Origin: Lobosporangium transversale | Taxonomy: Eukaryota > Mortierellomycota > Mortierellomycetes > Mortierellales > Mortierellaceae | Assembly (NCBI RefSeq): GCF_002105155.1 | Contig: NW_019029005.1 | Coordinates: 124,001 to 188,000, forward strand | Length of the DNA stretch: 64,000 nucleotides | Direction: 5' to 3' | In this document: positions 27,480-40,200 of the stretch, in pieces | Layout: each line of letters opens with the position of its first letter | Numbering within the stretch: the first letter of the stretch is position 1 | The notes under the pieces: model-generated | What the model was told of the DNA's origin: nothing | Seen by the model: the letters and a program-made list of their open reading frames with translations, nothing else | Database searches by the model: none | Position numbers and translations under genes: made by a program

Positions 27480-29115
27480 AATCAGCGCGTCCTTCTACCA
27501 ACCTCAAGAACCCGCTCAGGTCGAGGCTTTGAACCAACTTGCAATTGATACCAATGCCCTTTTAGCCCAGAATGCTGTTCAAGCTCAAGCTCACCAGCTC
27601 CAATCATCCACTGGGTCGTTTTCCATTTCAGACTTTCTTGTCTCTGGACTTCAATCCAAAGCCTGGGAAGACTGGCAGTTAATGATGAGTTGAATCTATT
27701 CGCGTAAGAAGCACATATGTTGCCCTTGTTACAAAACAAAAGCAAAGTTTTGATCATCTATTTTTTTTAAATAATAATAATAATAATAATAAATAATATA
27801 TTATTATTATTTTATTCATAAACAGCACTGGATGGATTCTCAGGATTTTACTTCCGATCTAGCAGCTCTTCCTTTTGGATTTGAGCCAGATAGTATGTGG
27901 ATACCACCACAGGCGCTACCAATGTCGCCACAGACTTTCCAGCTGATCAGGCTTATGAATGAATTTGTCTTTGACCTGGGACCATCCAACTTTGCAGTGC
28001 CTGAGACTGTCAACGTTGCTGATTTGATTTTGGGCCCAATTCGATGGCACCTACGGTCCCATCTCTAGAGCTTGTGAGCCCTAGTATGCCCACCAATTTC
28101 AACGATTATGAAGACCTTGCGCTCGCCAACTTGTACGATTACAGAACATGATGATGATCTCTCTAGCTCTGATTCCGACTTGGATCGGACCTAAGTGAAG
28201 CCAGCTCTTCCGATGATGAAGGAGACGATGAGATGAAGGCGATATGGAGGACGAATTGAACAGCGAAGAGTCTATTGTTGTTGATATCAGCTGGCCTCCG
28301 ATTGACTAGGAATTCCAATAGCCAAAGTCTTTTCTTAGATGACAGGGACTCAAATGCTGCCCATGTCATGTCCCCTGCTACTGTTGACACTTTACAAGAC
28401 CAAGTGACTCAACAGATGCCACAAAGGTCCGTAGTAGAGAATCTCAACAAGCGCCCATGGAAGAACTTCTTGCCATCCGCATCAGCAATGACCTTGGCCC
28501 CGAGCATATGGCAGGGCTCCTCAGGATTTTGAAGGTACGGGCGATCAGAGACTGAGGATGACGACGAAGAAGAAGTCGAAGTTATTTGTCCCACCTAGAC
28601 GAGGCTACTCTTGGAAGGTATCAGTACGTCGAGGCATGCGCTACAGACCATGGCATCAATCCTTGCAGCTGAAGAGCAAGAGCACAAGAAGGCTGTTCCG
28701 AGGCAGCCAAAGCAAAGAAGGAACAGGGATTGCTTTTGAAAAAGGAATGGACCCAGAGAACGCCAGAACTTCACCTAACCACTCCGCTTCCTCTGCTCCA
28801 CCATCGCCTCTGCATTCTTCGTTTACAACTCCAGCAGATGTGGATGCAACTACAGTAAGAAACGTTCTGCTACAGTATCTACTTCTTGTACCATTCACTA
28901 CCATCCTAAGAGTGTAGAGGAGCAGACTGAGGCTCAAATGGAGATACAGTTCAACACAAACCGAAGCGGAAAACGAATAATAATAACAGCCCTGTCTGCG
29001 TTAGGCGGTGGCGGAACTAGAAGGACGCAGGAAAAGGATTTCAGGACCTGTTGCTGTCGAGCAGGGACAGTTTGATGAAGAGATGATATTGGTGAAGATG
29101 ATGAGATTGAATATT
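27480..29115 (+). CDS. acidic protein with NET-like module (composite model)
   Basis: Protein-like segments run on the plus strand through many frame changes: Gln/Ala-rich QPQEPAQVEALNQLAIDTNA and SISDFLVSGLQSKAWEDWQL (27490-27690), an (AAT)n intron, FTSDLAALPFGFEPDSMWIP (27838), NFNDYEDLALANLYDYR (28097), and an acidic Ser/Asp/Glu block (28140-28260). Then comes PMEELLAIRISNDLGPEHMA (about 28455) followed by GLLRIL, an acidic stretch, VEV and, after a shift, LSHLDEATLGRIYQYV. This order (helices, acidic linker, I/V-E-V/I-D-hydrophobic, TLxxLxxYV) resembles the NET domain of BET-type chromatin proteins. No bromodomain is visible. The C-terminal part is Lys/Arg- and Gly-rich. Start not located. 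The function would be chromatin-related if the NET match holds. Confidence 0.45.
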
Positions 29116-30070
29116 GTTGGTTTTAACAATGTCTCGGTCATTCTTTGCAAACCTCTTGTCATCTATATCCTTTGCTGGTTGTATCCAACCTTTTTTTGTA
29201 CTTTAATATCCTCAGCATCCCTTTGATCACAAACAAACACACACACACAAACAAACAACAACAAACAACAAGCAAAAAAAAAAAAAAAAAAAGTTTTGTT
29301 TCTAGCATTTTCAGATCGTGATGACCCTCGTCGAGAAGCTTAGCCTATTCCCTGTATTGTATTTTTATGACACGACCGAACGACCAGTTTTTTATGCCTC
29401 TTTCTTTTTTTTTTTTTTTTGCTTTTCATTTTATTTTTGATTGGATTGAAGTTTTTTTTTGTTGAAATGGATAGAGAAATGTAAGATCCATAGACTTTCA
29501 ATGAAATGAATTTTCTTAATAAAACGATAAAGAAAAAATAAAATGAAAAGAAGAAGTGTCATTCATTGTATAAAGGACGTCCAATTGTTGAGTCTTGGCC
29601 GTTGCTCTTGACGTTTATTTGTATTTCTGTAAGCATTATTCGAATAGACGACTGTTATTCGTTACTTGCTTGTTGTGTGTTTTTTTAGCAGTGCGCATGA
29701 CGAACTGAAAAAAATAAGCTAACACTGCTAATAAACAGACCCACATCCGCCTCTCTCCTGTCTCATTCACTTTTCACACCAGCTGCACTCTCACGCGAGC
29801 TTACTCCATAATTTTTTTTTCTTCATCTTTGATTAGGTCTTTAGTCTTTCTTTTTTTTTTTTTTTTTTTTTTTCTTCCTTCTTTTCTTCATTTTTTCTCT
29901 TCCTCATCCATAAAGACAAAAGAAAGGGAGTCTCAAGTTCTTCACTATGGATCAACAGCGACAAAACCTCATGCTGTCGCCATTACCATGGAGAAGGACA
30001 TTGTGCTAATGCTCGATCCTGTCGTGAGCGCCGTAACATTCAACGCGCTCTTGGTGCCAAGAAATAGTTC
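29116..30070. other. intergenic with simple repeats
   Basis: Contains a CA/CAAA-rich repeat (29227-29275), poly-A (29274-29293) and poly-T (29408-29420, 29853-29872). No gene seen. Confidence 0.5.
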
Positions 30071-30078
30071 TTTATGTT

Positions 30079-32554
30079 TTTTTTCATCAACCTTTTATTC
30101 TCCTTGAGACTCTCCTGGCTTGGTCGCGTCAAGGTGACAATAGCAACTGTAACCAATATGGATCATCATCTCTATTCGGAAAAACCACCGCCTCAAAAAG
30201 TGGGCACGGAGGCGAAGGCGAAGGCGAGGATGCTTCTACTCCTGAGTTTTGGCTCAAAATGGCACTAATCGTAGGGTTGGTACTTATTGGAGGGATCTTT
30301 GCTGGTAAGTCTTTTAAAAAAAGTATACCAATGTTTTGTTTGATCTAGGAAAAAAAAAAAAAAAAAAAAAAAGAGGGAAGGAGAGGTAAAGAACTATCCA
30401 TGTACAAAGCAGTTTTATTAACGTGTATTTTCTTTTTGCTTTTTGCTATCATTATTTATTAGGCTTGACGATCGGATTGATGGGTCTGGATGAAACTAAC
30501 TTGCATGTCCTGATGGTGGCAGGTTCTCCTAAAGAACGCATCCATGCAGAGAAAGTCTATAAGCTCCTATCCCGTGGAAAGCACTGGGTCTTGGGTAAAT
30601 TCCATCTTCCTTCATGCCCTTTCCTTCTTTTGTATTATTTATATAAACTTTTTTTTTTTTTTTTTTTTTTTATGAAGACTAACCTATATTCATTCACGTG
30701 TTTACTTCAATAGTGACACTACTTCTAGGCAACGTTATCGTTAATGAGTCCTTGCCAGTGGTGCTTGATTCGGAGCTTGGCGGTGGTATCATTGCCATTC
30801 TAATCTCGACCCTGTTGATTGTTGTCTTTGGAGAGTATGTTCCTAAAAAGCCTGGAGAAATATCGCTTGAAAAGAAGTTCATTTAAACCCTGGTTCTTTC
30901 AATATTCTTATTTTTAATATATCTTTTGTTGCTTGTCTATTGTCTTATCTTTAGGATCATCCCTCAGGCTGTGTGTGCGCGTCATGGACTGGCAATCGGA
31001 TCATTCTGCTCCAAGCCCATGCTGGTGCTCATGTATATTATGTCGCCTGTGGCCTATCCGATTGCAATGCTTTTGGATTATTGGCTAGGTGTTCACCATG
31101 GAACAACGTATCGCAGAACTGAGCTCAAGACATTAGTATCGCTGCATCAGGTCGATGGGATCGGCGAGCTCACAGATGATGAGGTCACTATCATTGCTTC
31201 AGTGCTTGACTTGAAGGAGAAAGCTGTCTCGGCAGTGATGACCCCCTTAGAAGACGTCTTTACTTTGAGTGAGGATGCCATTTTGGATGAAAAAACTCAC
31301 AGAGGATATCCTTAGAGCTGGCTACTCTCGTATTCCAGTCTATAGGCATGATGACGCTCATAACTTTATTGGTATGTTACTTGTCAAACGTCTAATCACC
31401 TATGATCCCGCAGACCATACTCCTGTACGCCAATTCACTCTCAACTCCCTCCCGGAAGCTGCCCCCAATACCAGTTGTCTTGATATCTTGAACTTCTTCC
31501 AAGAGGGAAGGTCACACATGGCTATTGTCACATCAAAGCCCGGCGGATTTGGAGATCCTGTGGGTGTGATTACGCTTGAAGATGTAATTGAAGAGCTTTT
31601 GGGGGAGGAGATCGTGGATGAGTCTGATGTCTATGTCGATGTCCACAACAAAATCAAGGTTATCCGTAAACCCTCTCGCAACGTTAGCAAGCTCAAGAAC
31701 CTCAAAAGCCTACTCCAGTCACCAGCACTCAATGAGTCTACGCCTCTGCTGGGTCATAACTCTTCAACTGCAAGTGCGCGCACAGTAACTATGCCTGCTG
31801 ATAGTAAATATATGATAGTGGAAAAACTATCCTTTCGGCTTCCCGTAAGAATTCATCTGCCTTGCTCGATACCACGACAGCGACCAATACTGCAGCCAAC
31901 ACTCAGCCAAGTACTACAGTAACCGCCGCCAACGGCGCTACTGGAGCCGTACCTGCTGAGAATTCTTCTGCCACCAAGGATACAACTACTGCAGGGTCTA
32001 CAGAAGGCGAACATCATGTTGTCAATTTCAAGGATGATGTAGAAGTTTTCAAGCCAACCCAAGAGTCAGCTCAACTAGAAGAGGAAGTAGAGGGAGAACG
32101 TTCGGTTGTTATTGAGGTCCCTGAGCCTACAGGTACATACTCGATTAATCCCCCAGAGACTGTTATAGCCGCTGTTGAGGGCGCCGAGGCCGCCAAGGTC
32201 GCCAAAAAGCCAGATGCCGAAACCCCCAAGGTGACAGAGGAAATATCGCCTATTGTAGGCGATTCAACCGCCGTAATCACATCGAATACGCCTGCTGAGT
32301 CTGATACAATCACTGACACCAAAATGCTCTCAACATCACCACCTTCAACTGTAGTACCAGCTGTTCACGAAGCGCAAACACCTGTACTAGATCCACCAAC
32401 CACAGAGGTTGTTGAGCCAACTGCTTCCTCGAGTGAGATACCAAAGTCGACTTCAACATCCACTCTTTTGACACAACTGAGCGAAGATCCCCCATCTACA
32501 CATGGTCCACCTAATAAGAGGAAGAAGAAGAAGAAAAAGTCAACAAAGTGGTAA
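30079..32554 (+). CDS. MAM3: CNNM/Mam3-type membrane protein with CBS domains
   Basis: Member of the CNNM/HlyC-CorC family, which in fungi includes vacuolar Mam3, linked to metal and Mg2+ homeostasis. The first visible exon ends in a membrane segment ([20 protein letters not shown]). Next are exons 30463-30594 ([20 protein letters not shown]), 30714-30834 ([33 protein letters not shown]) and 30955 onward ([59 protein letters not shown]). These are the DUF21 membrane core with its IIPQ motif. The CBS pair follows: [35 protein letters not shown] and [22 protein letters not shown] long Thr/Pro/Glu-rich tail ends in a Lys cluster. Frame changes are near 31292 (one extra A in a run) and 31820. The N-terminus and start are uncertain. 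It is convergent with MED6. Confidence 0.88.
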
Positions 32555-32712
32555 ACATGGAGTGCAGGATGCGCAACAGAAGTGATACATTCTTTTTAGT
32601 AAAAATGTCTCCAAAATAAAATATCATTTTTATAAAAAACATCATCACCAAAATACAAAGTAATTACACCGGTAGTATGAATGCATTGTCAATATTAAAA
32701 CGCAATTGTCCT

Positions 32713-33480
32713 TTATTGTTTTGGATCAATAGTCTTTGTCTTTTTCCGTCTCTTGGTTGGTGTCGCTACAGGAGTAGCAGGGCCACCTGTGGCAAAATTT
32801 GGACCTCCTGCCGTAGATGGCGGCCTTGTGAGGTTCCAACACCACCAACATTGGTATTTATGCCCATGCTTGCGGCTGCAGCTGAAGCCTCTTCACTTTT
32901 TTTCCGTCTTTTAGTATTTGCCTTAGGATTACTTTTCGATGTCGCAACAGCACTACTAACAGCAGCTGCAGATCCATTTTCCTGTTTGACTTTTGAATCC
33001 GCTACAGTTGCAGCACTGGTGGAGGATGATCCTGCGCCACTAGATATGGGTGCTTGTAGCTTCTGCTGTGCTCGTAACTCTACTGTATTAAGAGCATAGT
33101 CTACTGCTACCCTGAACTCTTGTGACACTACAATTCCATTTTTTTTTTTTTTTTTTTTTCACAAAAGTCGAATATGAAATTGAAGGCATGTAAGAATAAA
33201 AAAAAGCCTTTAGGTATGGTATGACTGATTCTTTTTTTTTTTTTTTTTTTTTTTTCCTTTCCAAAAGTACCTGCTTGAGTTCCTGATACAGTTGAGGTGG
33301 TAGATGGTATTATAGATGTTGAGGCGATACCTGGTGCTGAAGTTCCTGATTCAGGGGGAAGAACCGATTTCCAATGATAACCTGTTGATGGATGAAACTC
33401 TGTCATGACTCTGGCCTCATTGAAAGCAGCTTCGACAAGGTGCAGGCTTCCAAGCTGCTCACAATCCAAAATTCAAAATT

Positions 33481-33520
<40 letters not shown>

Positions 33521-34239
33521 AGAGAGAAAATATTTGAAGTCAGGCATTACATTGGAGGCAAACAAGAAAAAAAAAAAAAAAAAAAAAAAAAATGAAATGA
33601 AATATAATATAGGATCAAAGCTTACGATTCGATTTGAAAGCAAAGTTTGAAGATCGGGGCATTGATAAATACTGCCTTGAAGAACATAGTATATCGCTAT
33701 GGGCTTGACTAAACAGGAGGCCAACTCATAGAATACGTTAGCATCAAAAGGAGTCAGTACAAATAATCATAACAATAACAATAATAATAATAGCAATAAT
33801 AATAATTTGATCTGTATTTTTTTTTTTTACCTTCATGTGGACTCCTTCGCCTTTGCTTCTGAATGACGAACAATGTTGGATATCTTTCCAATACAAGCGC
33901 GAACTCAACACCAGTCATTTCACTTTGAACCCCCATAATAAAATATTGTGAGTACAATTTTTTTTTTCTAACTATTCAAAAAATAAATAAATAAAGGAAA
34001 GGAAAAAGTACCTTAAGCGTTGCTTCATCTCACCAAGGTTATTGAACTGGGTTTGCATCCTTAGGACTGCATTATTGCATTCAGGATCCCAGAATGGTGA
34101 CTGAGCAAAGTAGTCAAGTACATTGTCCGGGTTGAGTCCACCAACACCCTGAGTAGTAAAAAAAAAAAATAAATAGAGAATATCCAGTTACTTTACTTTT
34201 TGTCTCCTCTTTGTCATGATCTCTTTTACATTCCTCTTT

Positions 34240-34271
<32 letters not shown>

Positions 34272-34375
34272 GATACCATGATCCACTCATGAAAGCGCCA
34301 TTCCACATTAAGTAGGTTGATGTCTGCATTGTTAGAGTTGGTAGATGCTGCCATCTGTGCCGTTCCCGTTGCCAT
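32713..34375 (-). CDS. MED6: Mediator complex subunit 6
   Basis: Head-module subunit of Mediator, linking activators to RNA polymerase II. Start at 34375: MATGTAQMAASTNSNNADIN, then LLNVEWRFHEWIM. After an intron come GGLNPDNVLDYFAQSPFWDP and CNNAVLRMQTQFNNLGEMKQ, then MTGVEFALVLERYPTLFVIQ with KQRRRSP. Next are ASCLVKPIAIYYVLQGSIYQ with CPDLQTLLSNRI, and then AFNEARVMTEFHPSTGYHWK. These are the conserved MED6 blocks in order. The tail is Ser/Ala/Lys-rich, ending KTKTIDPKQ with TAA at 32713-32715. Five introns carry long A/T runs (e.g. 34246-34271, 33482-33517, 33568-33590, 33231-33255, 33139-33159). One frame change is near 32825. The start codon is 153 bp from the start of the divergent neighbour, so the two probably share a promoter. 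Confidence 0.93.
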
Positions 34376-34528
34376 GTTTTATGAGATTATACAACAAGCG
34401 CGTTTGCAAAAAAGCTAAAAAGACATTAAAAAAGTGATGCATTATTTCAAGGCTCCATTTCCAATAAAAGGAGCAGTCCACTTTTTTTTTAAATCCGTAC
34501 TTTCCTCCTCTCCTAATCAACAAAAACT
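34376..34528. promoter_or_regulatory. 153-bp bidirectional promoter
   Basis: Space between the divergent MED6 start and the start of the plus-strand hypothetical gene. Contains an inverted tata-like AT segment (34380-34390) and a T run (34482-34491). The compactness implies shared control; no specific site is recognised. Confidence 0.5.
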
Positions 34529-35788
34529 ATGCAGTTAACAAGGAACGTTACGCGTGTTGCATCAATAACGACAACAACAGCTGTTAAAAAACTTCGGTCT
34601 CAAGTCTTGTGCAATCATATTTATTCCAACAGGAAGACACTCTGGACTGCTGCAACCTGTTCTGATCCTGATCTATCCACAGCTTTGTCTCGTTGCCTTC
34701 CAACTGCTAATAAGGCAAATACGACTGCCTCTTTGTCCAATGCTCAGGGTCAGAAGGATTCAATAACGATCATCCTGGCTTCCAGATCTTATCCAGGTCT
34801 GATCTGCTCTCGTTACCTTCAAAACTCCCGGACCATGTCTCTAAATCATCCTTCATTCTCGGCGCAGTCGTCGATCGAGTTCCTACAAAAATCTGGACAT
34901 GGTGTCTCCACACTCACACTCACACCCGACCCTCCTGTTCTGCCTACCAACTCCTTAGACCCTACAGATCCCTTGATCATTTCCTGTCAACCATTTTATC
35001 GTGTCTGGTCCAGAATCTCGTCGGAAAAGATTGAAAGAAAAATCAGGGGTAAATGGGCTCGCCCTCAGGACATTGAAGAGCGAAGCTTGGATACTGCAGA
35101 TCCTGGTCGGCGTTTAAAAGTATTTCAACTGGCAGGAATCAAGTTCAAGTCCCTAGAGTTGCTCTCCCATCGTCTTCGTCGTCTTTCAAAGCACTGTCAT
35201 CACCATCACCATATCTCAAGATATCTTCATGATTTCTGATCTAGAGGTGCATCAATTTCTGGAAGCCCTGGATACCGCGAACCCAGATGTAATAAACTGG
35301 GCATTTTGGCAAGCTCAACCCCGTTTATTACTGGGAAACCTGTGACAATGTTTATGATGCAAGATCGTACAGGATGGTGTCCTGGTGTTTCGATATAAAG
35401 TGTAAGGAATGCTGCAACAGTAACAGCAACATCACGGACCTCTATAAGTTATCCGTCCATGGCACCCTTAGGGCCCGCTATGCGGATTACCAGGTATAAG
35501 AACAACAACAAACAACGATAACCCCCCTCAAAAAAAAAGGATGCTTTGCTAATTTTATTGCTATTATTATTGTTATTTACCATCGAATGGGGTTTTTTTT
35601 TTCTTCTCTATTTTAGGTTCGTGGCAACATCATTTTAGAATTAGATGAGTCTAATGCCACTCGACTATTATTGGATCGATTACAAACCACACATTAACCA
35701 AGGACAAGGAGTACTTTTTACAAACGGTGAAATCACCAACGCAAACCAAGGTCAGCATATAGATATCGACATGGTATGTGACATTGCT

Positions 35789-35822
<34 letters not shown>

Positions 35823-36434
35823 GTCCAAAAGCCTCGTCTGTTCCAATCAACTGTTGGCAAAATTAAAAATATTAGCAAAAAAAAAAACCCCTAATATGTT
35901 CTTTCCTTCTCTCTGCGTATGTGTATGTATAGCAAAAGGCGACAGTGTACAAAATCACTGGAGGGATCCTGCCAAAGGAAATATGGCTGTTGTACTGTCC
36001 ATGATCTTAGTGTTGGACAATGGGTTCAGTTTATTCATCACGAGAGCCTCAAGCACATGGTCATTATGACTCTCAGCTGAGTATACTCAAGGTATAACAA
36101 AAAAAAAAAAAAAAAAAAAAAACGAAGTTGATGATTGAGAATAATATTTCCAAATCATATCAAACTTCTGATCTGGGAAAGAATATCCTATTTTTTTTTT
36201 TTTTTTTTTTTTTTTAATGATATCCATAGGTTCTTTCAGATTTTCTATATCAGATCCAAACAACACATTGAGGAACAATCACAATCGCCGGAACAAAATC
36301 AGAAGAATACAGACAACACCTTTATTTCCAATCTTTTCGGAGCCTCCAGTGAAAATGGCTTTATTGTTGGACAACCCAACTCTCATACATGGGTCTGTGC
36401 TGTCACAGATAGCGTCCTGACATTTTTGAAGTAA
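34529..36434 (+). CDS. hypothetical protein, spliced, unrecognised
   Basis: A 236-codon frame opens at 34529 (MQLTRNVTRVASITTTTAVK), with a basic, Ser/Thr-rich N-terminus that could be a mitochondrial targeting sequence. Protein-like sequence continues: LIISCQPFYRVWSRISSEKI, RKIRGKWARPQDIEERSLD, and after a shift near 35215 ISDLEVHQFLEALDTANPDV with INWAFWQAQPRLLLGN, then YRMVSWCFDIKCKECC. The last has a CxxCC cluster. A GTATAA donor at about 35497 leads to exons at 35617 (RGNIILELDESNATRLLLDR), 35933 (KATVYKITGGILPKEIWLLY) and 36230, ending with TAA at 36432-36434. Introns carry poly-T/poly-A runs. I do not recognise the family. Its stop lies 152 bp from the convergent phospholipase D stop. 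Confidence 0.5.
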
Positions 36435-36586
36435 ACTGTGCGTACCTCGAGATCATTATCCAGCTAAAGGTCATTTATAAAAATAAATAATAAAACAAAA
36501 AGTCTAGATTACAAAATCCCTTTCTCATTTGACTAACATGATCGTTCGGAATTTACATGGTATAAATAGGTAGCATATCAAGTTGT

Positions 36587-37245
36587 CTAAGTAAAGATTT
36601 CCAGCGGCGTCACCGCGCCTTCAACAATATTACCCAGCAAATTTTCTTTACACAAGAACCTTGTTGGAAACTCCACTAAATGTCCAGTGATGCCCTGAAG
36701 TTTCTCAGTCACATTCTCTACCGTTGCTCCCTCCATGACCACATGTCCTGTCAATACTTTCTTATTGTCCGGAATAAATGCTTTGTACTCATCCCACGTT
36801 TCCACAGTTTGATCTGGAACACAGTGAAAGATCTCTCGGAAAATCAATGTGTTTTGGTTCGCAACCCGCTTCCACCAATTCACATAGAAATCGTCGTGCA
36901 GTGGGTCCATGACAATTTGATCCGCCGTCTTGGGATCTTGCTTGACCTTACTATCCGATAACTTTGCATGCCATTGCTGAATGCCTTCGAATCCTCTTCA
37001 TCTGCGTCGATGTTTGTAAAACCTCCGTGACCAAATGGTACATGGACTTTTTCCTCCTGCTGCTCTGTAAGCGAATCAGCAATAAGCTCCTTACATACAA
37101 GCGCAGGTCCTTGCTTGGCGCTTCAAGATCAACAGGCAACACACTTGCTTGAGTTACAACATCATGCTCAACGTGAGGTAGTAATCCCAGATGCTCTTTG
37201 AACAGATCTGTTCGGAGAGCGTGTGCAATCTTTCCAGCTTGGTAC

Positions 37246-37276
<31 letters not shown>

Positions 37277-40200
37277 AAGAGATATGAGTAACTGTGCTGA
37301 TGCTATTAAGCTGTGATCATGATAACGACACGAACTTTTTCCCCTTACCTCTTCTCCATTCATCTTGGAAGGAACCATCTCCGTATCCTCAATTATAATA
37401 GCAATCTCTGAATCACGATATCCAACTTGAGAGCGGTCATTAATATTTGCTATGTAAAGTTAAAAGCGTTATATCAGCTCAATGATCATTTACGAAAGAG
37501 AAAAAAAAAAAAAAAAAGCTCAGGAACTTACCAGATCCAATAATAATTATTCGATCATCGATAATCATCAGTTTGCTGTGGACATATAATTGCTTGTTAC
37601 AAAGTCATCCACCTCGTTATCTTCGATTAATGAGTCATCATCGTCCTTGGTTTTCGAGCTGCTGCCACTACTACTACTGTTGCTGATAGGGAGAGGAGCG
37701 TTCTCAGGTGATTGAGATGCATTGCTCTCTTTTGGTGCAGGCTCGATAATCATCTCAGACTCCTCTTTAGCCTTTTCAATCATTTTGATCATTGACGTCA
37801 TCAATATTAGAACCATCTGTATATGAAGGCGTATGGTTCTTATTGCTCCAGACCTATCAAAGATAGGATTGCGCGTAATCTTGTGATGCTTGGGCTCTAG
37901 ATCGCCTCTTCCTTTTGCCTTTTAGAGTATTCACAACATTTCGGATTTGCGTGCCTAAACCTTCGGCCACATGTGGCTCGCTGTTCTCAGTAGTTCCCCT
38001 TATAATGATGTTTCTTAGCCTCCTTTTCTTTTTTTCTTCGTATCCTTACGGGCCTTTTCAGCTCCCTTTTGTCCTTCAAAGTCCTCTCGGTGGCTGCAGG
38101 GATGAATCCATGTTCTCTTCGGACATACCCATGGCTCGTTTGTAATGCTCTCATCCCATCTTCTATGCTTGTCTTGAGCCCTACGCCTATGCTATTGCCT
38201 TCATACGCTCTGCCCGCTTATCACGCGGAATAGGGTCGAGAAGAAACTTCGAAGCAAGTGACTTGCGTTCTTTTACTTCACCGCCCTCTGCAGCCTTGAC
38301 CTGTTTGTCTTCGTCTGCAGAGATATGGAGTGACTGGAGCCCGAGGGTGTTGATTCTTACTAGAACCGGCCTGTACTCTGCCCTTCTCCTGAGTATCAAC
38401 CGAATCAGCAGTCTCCCCAGTTTGACCAGAAGACAATAGTACTCCTTCAAGCTCAGCCTCTTTAACTGCTTCTAGAATTGCGTCAAACTTTCCATGTTTG
38501 ATGCGGTCGAAACTACGAAGCCCATAAAAGCCGATATACTGGTCTGGGTTGATGCCATTAGCCTCCAATCGTTCCAGCACAGAGTTCCCTCCACGACAAA
38601 TGGACATATATTGGAAATGCATGACTTTGCGTAAAGTGCCTGCCTCGCTTGCCATGATGTCAGCTTCGAATGCAGGCATAAGTGGCATCATGACAATCAC
38701 TCGGAACTTTTCGCCCTTACTGTGTGCTCTAATAATGCGATTCACTATGGCTATTCCAATAGTGTTCTTGAGCTCAGGGTTGCCATCCTCCACAGCAAGG
38801 GTGACTAAATGGAACAACAAAGTAACCGATTAACAATTGAAACAGAATGGCGGAGTAGATGACCACCATAATAGAGTCAATGAATACAAACATCATCTTA
38901 CCGAAGAATTGATTTTCAATGTAAATAAAGTGTTCTGCGTTTTCAATGCAGGATAAGTAAGCATTTTGGATTGAACGCTCCAAATCCACACCTTGCGACC
39001 AAGTGGTGCTGCTTCGAAGAATCTGAACCTTTTGCGTGCCTGTCCAACCGGATTCGTTGCGTGTGCTGACGAATTCTCCCTTGGGGGTCAAGAACTTCAT
39101 GTGTGTTTTTTTCATACCCTTTTCACGCTTCACAAAATTCCAACGCTTGAACAAAGTGGCGTGCAATATCTCCGAGCGGGTTGACCTGCAACACCAATCG
39201 AGACATCATGCCATGGCATACGACTAAGCAATTTACGCTCAATCAGATCACTATGGTACTCTTTTACTGTTAATATAAGACAAGGATTATGATAAACAAA
39301 GTCGAATCAGTTCACGCTCTTGAATGCAAAAAAAAAAAAAAAAAAAAAAAAGTGTGCTGCCCCCATTTTTGTAAGGGCTAAAGAGTCACTGTACCATTGA
39401 CAAAATCCTTAATACGCGGATTGGAATAATCTTGACCTGGCCAAATAGTTCCACTTCCGGAAGGGTGATAGTCTGATAGCTGGTGAGTTCTACTATCATA
39501 TCTCCAAAACAAGATCGAGACCACCAATGAAAGCCAAACGACAATCAATCACGCAGATTTTCTAAAATGATGCGAAATTAAGATTTGCCTATTCTTTAGC
39601 TTTGGATCTCAAAGATAGTAGAGGAGTCCTGACATGTAAAGCAAATCACTAACCTCGTGATGGGCCCAAAACTGAGTAGCATTGACACCAATATGATCAG
39701 GATGGCGTTGAACTATTGAAATAATGTTTTTTACATAATGTACAAGACCAATGAGTTATTGTTCTTTTGGTAGTACCCACAAAGGTCTGAATGAATACAT
39801 ACCCTGAATGTTACGATGAAGGTCTTGAAGCCAGGTCTTAGTATGGGCAGAATCCAGTGTCAAAGCAAGCGAGATCTCCTTGTAAACAACTACGTATATC
39901 TTCACCTTCCTCCGCCTTCCTCTTGAGCAATCGGTCCAACCTAAATTCTTCGTTTTTCTCAGGTGGACGCCGAAGGTACTTTTTACAAAAATACAAAGTT
40001 GGGATAATGTAAAATCATTAAAAGTTGGTTATAGTTTTATCGAACGTCAGCTGCAACCTAAAAAAATAAAAACAAGATAATTACCAATTCGGGAGACAGC
40101 CACCAGTCCGCAATATAAATTTCGTTTTTGGCCGCCAGGATGGCATCTGAAACTGCATGAAAGTAGTCCTTGCCATCAACATAATAGCGAATCTTTGCAT

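Noticed and set aside
33392..33724. Lys- and Phe-rich frames around poly-A tracts
   Set aside because: They come from homopolymers in MED6 introns.
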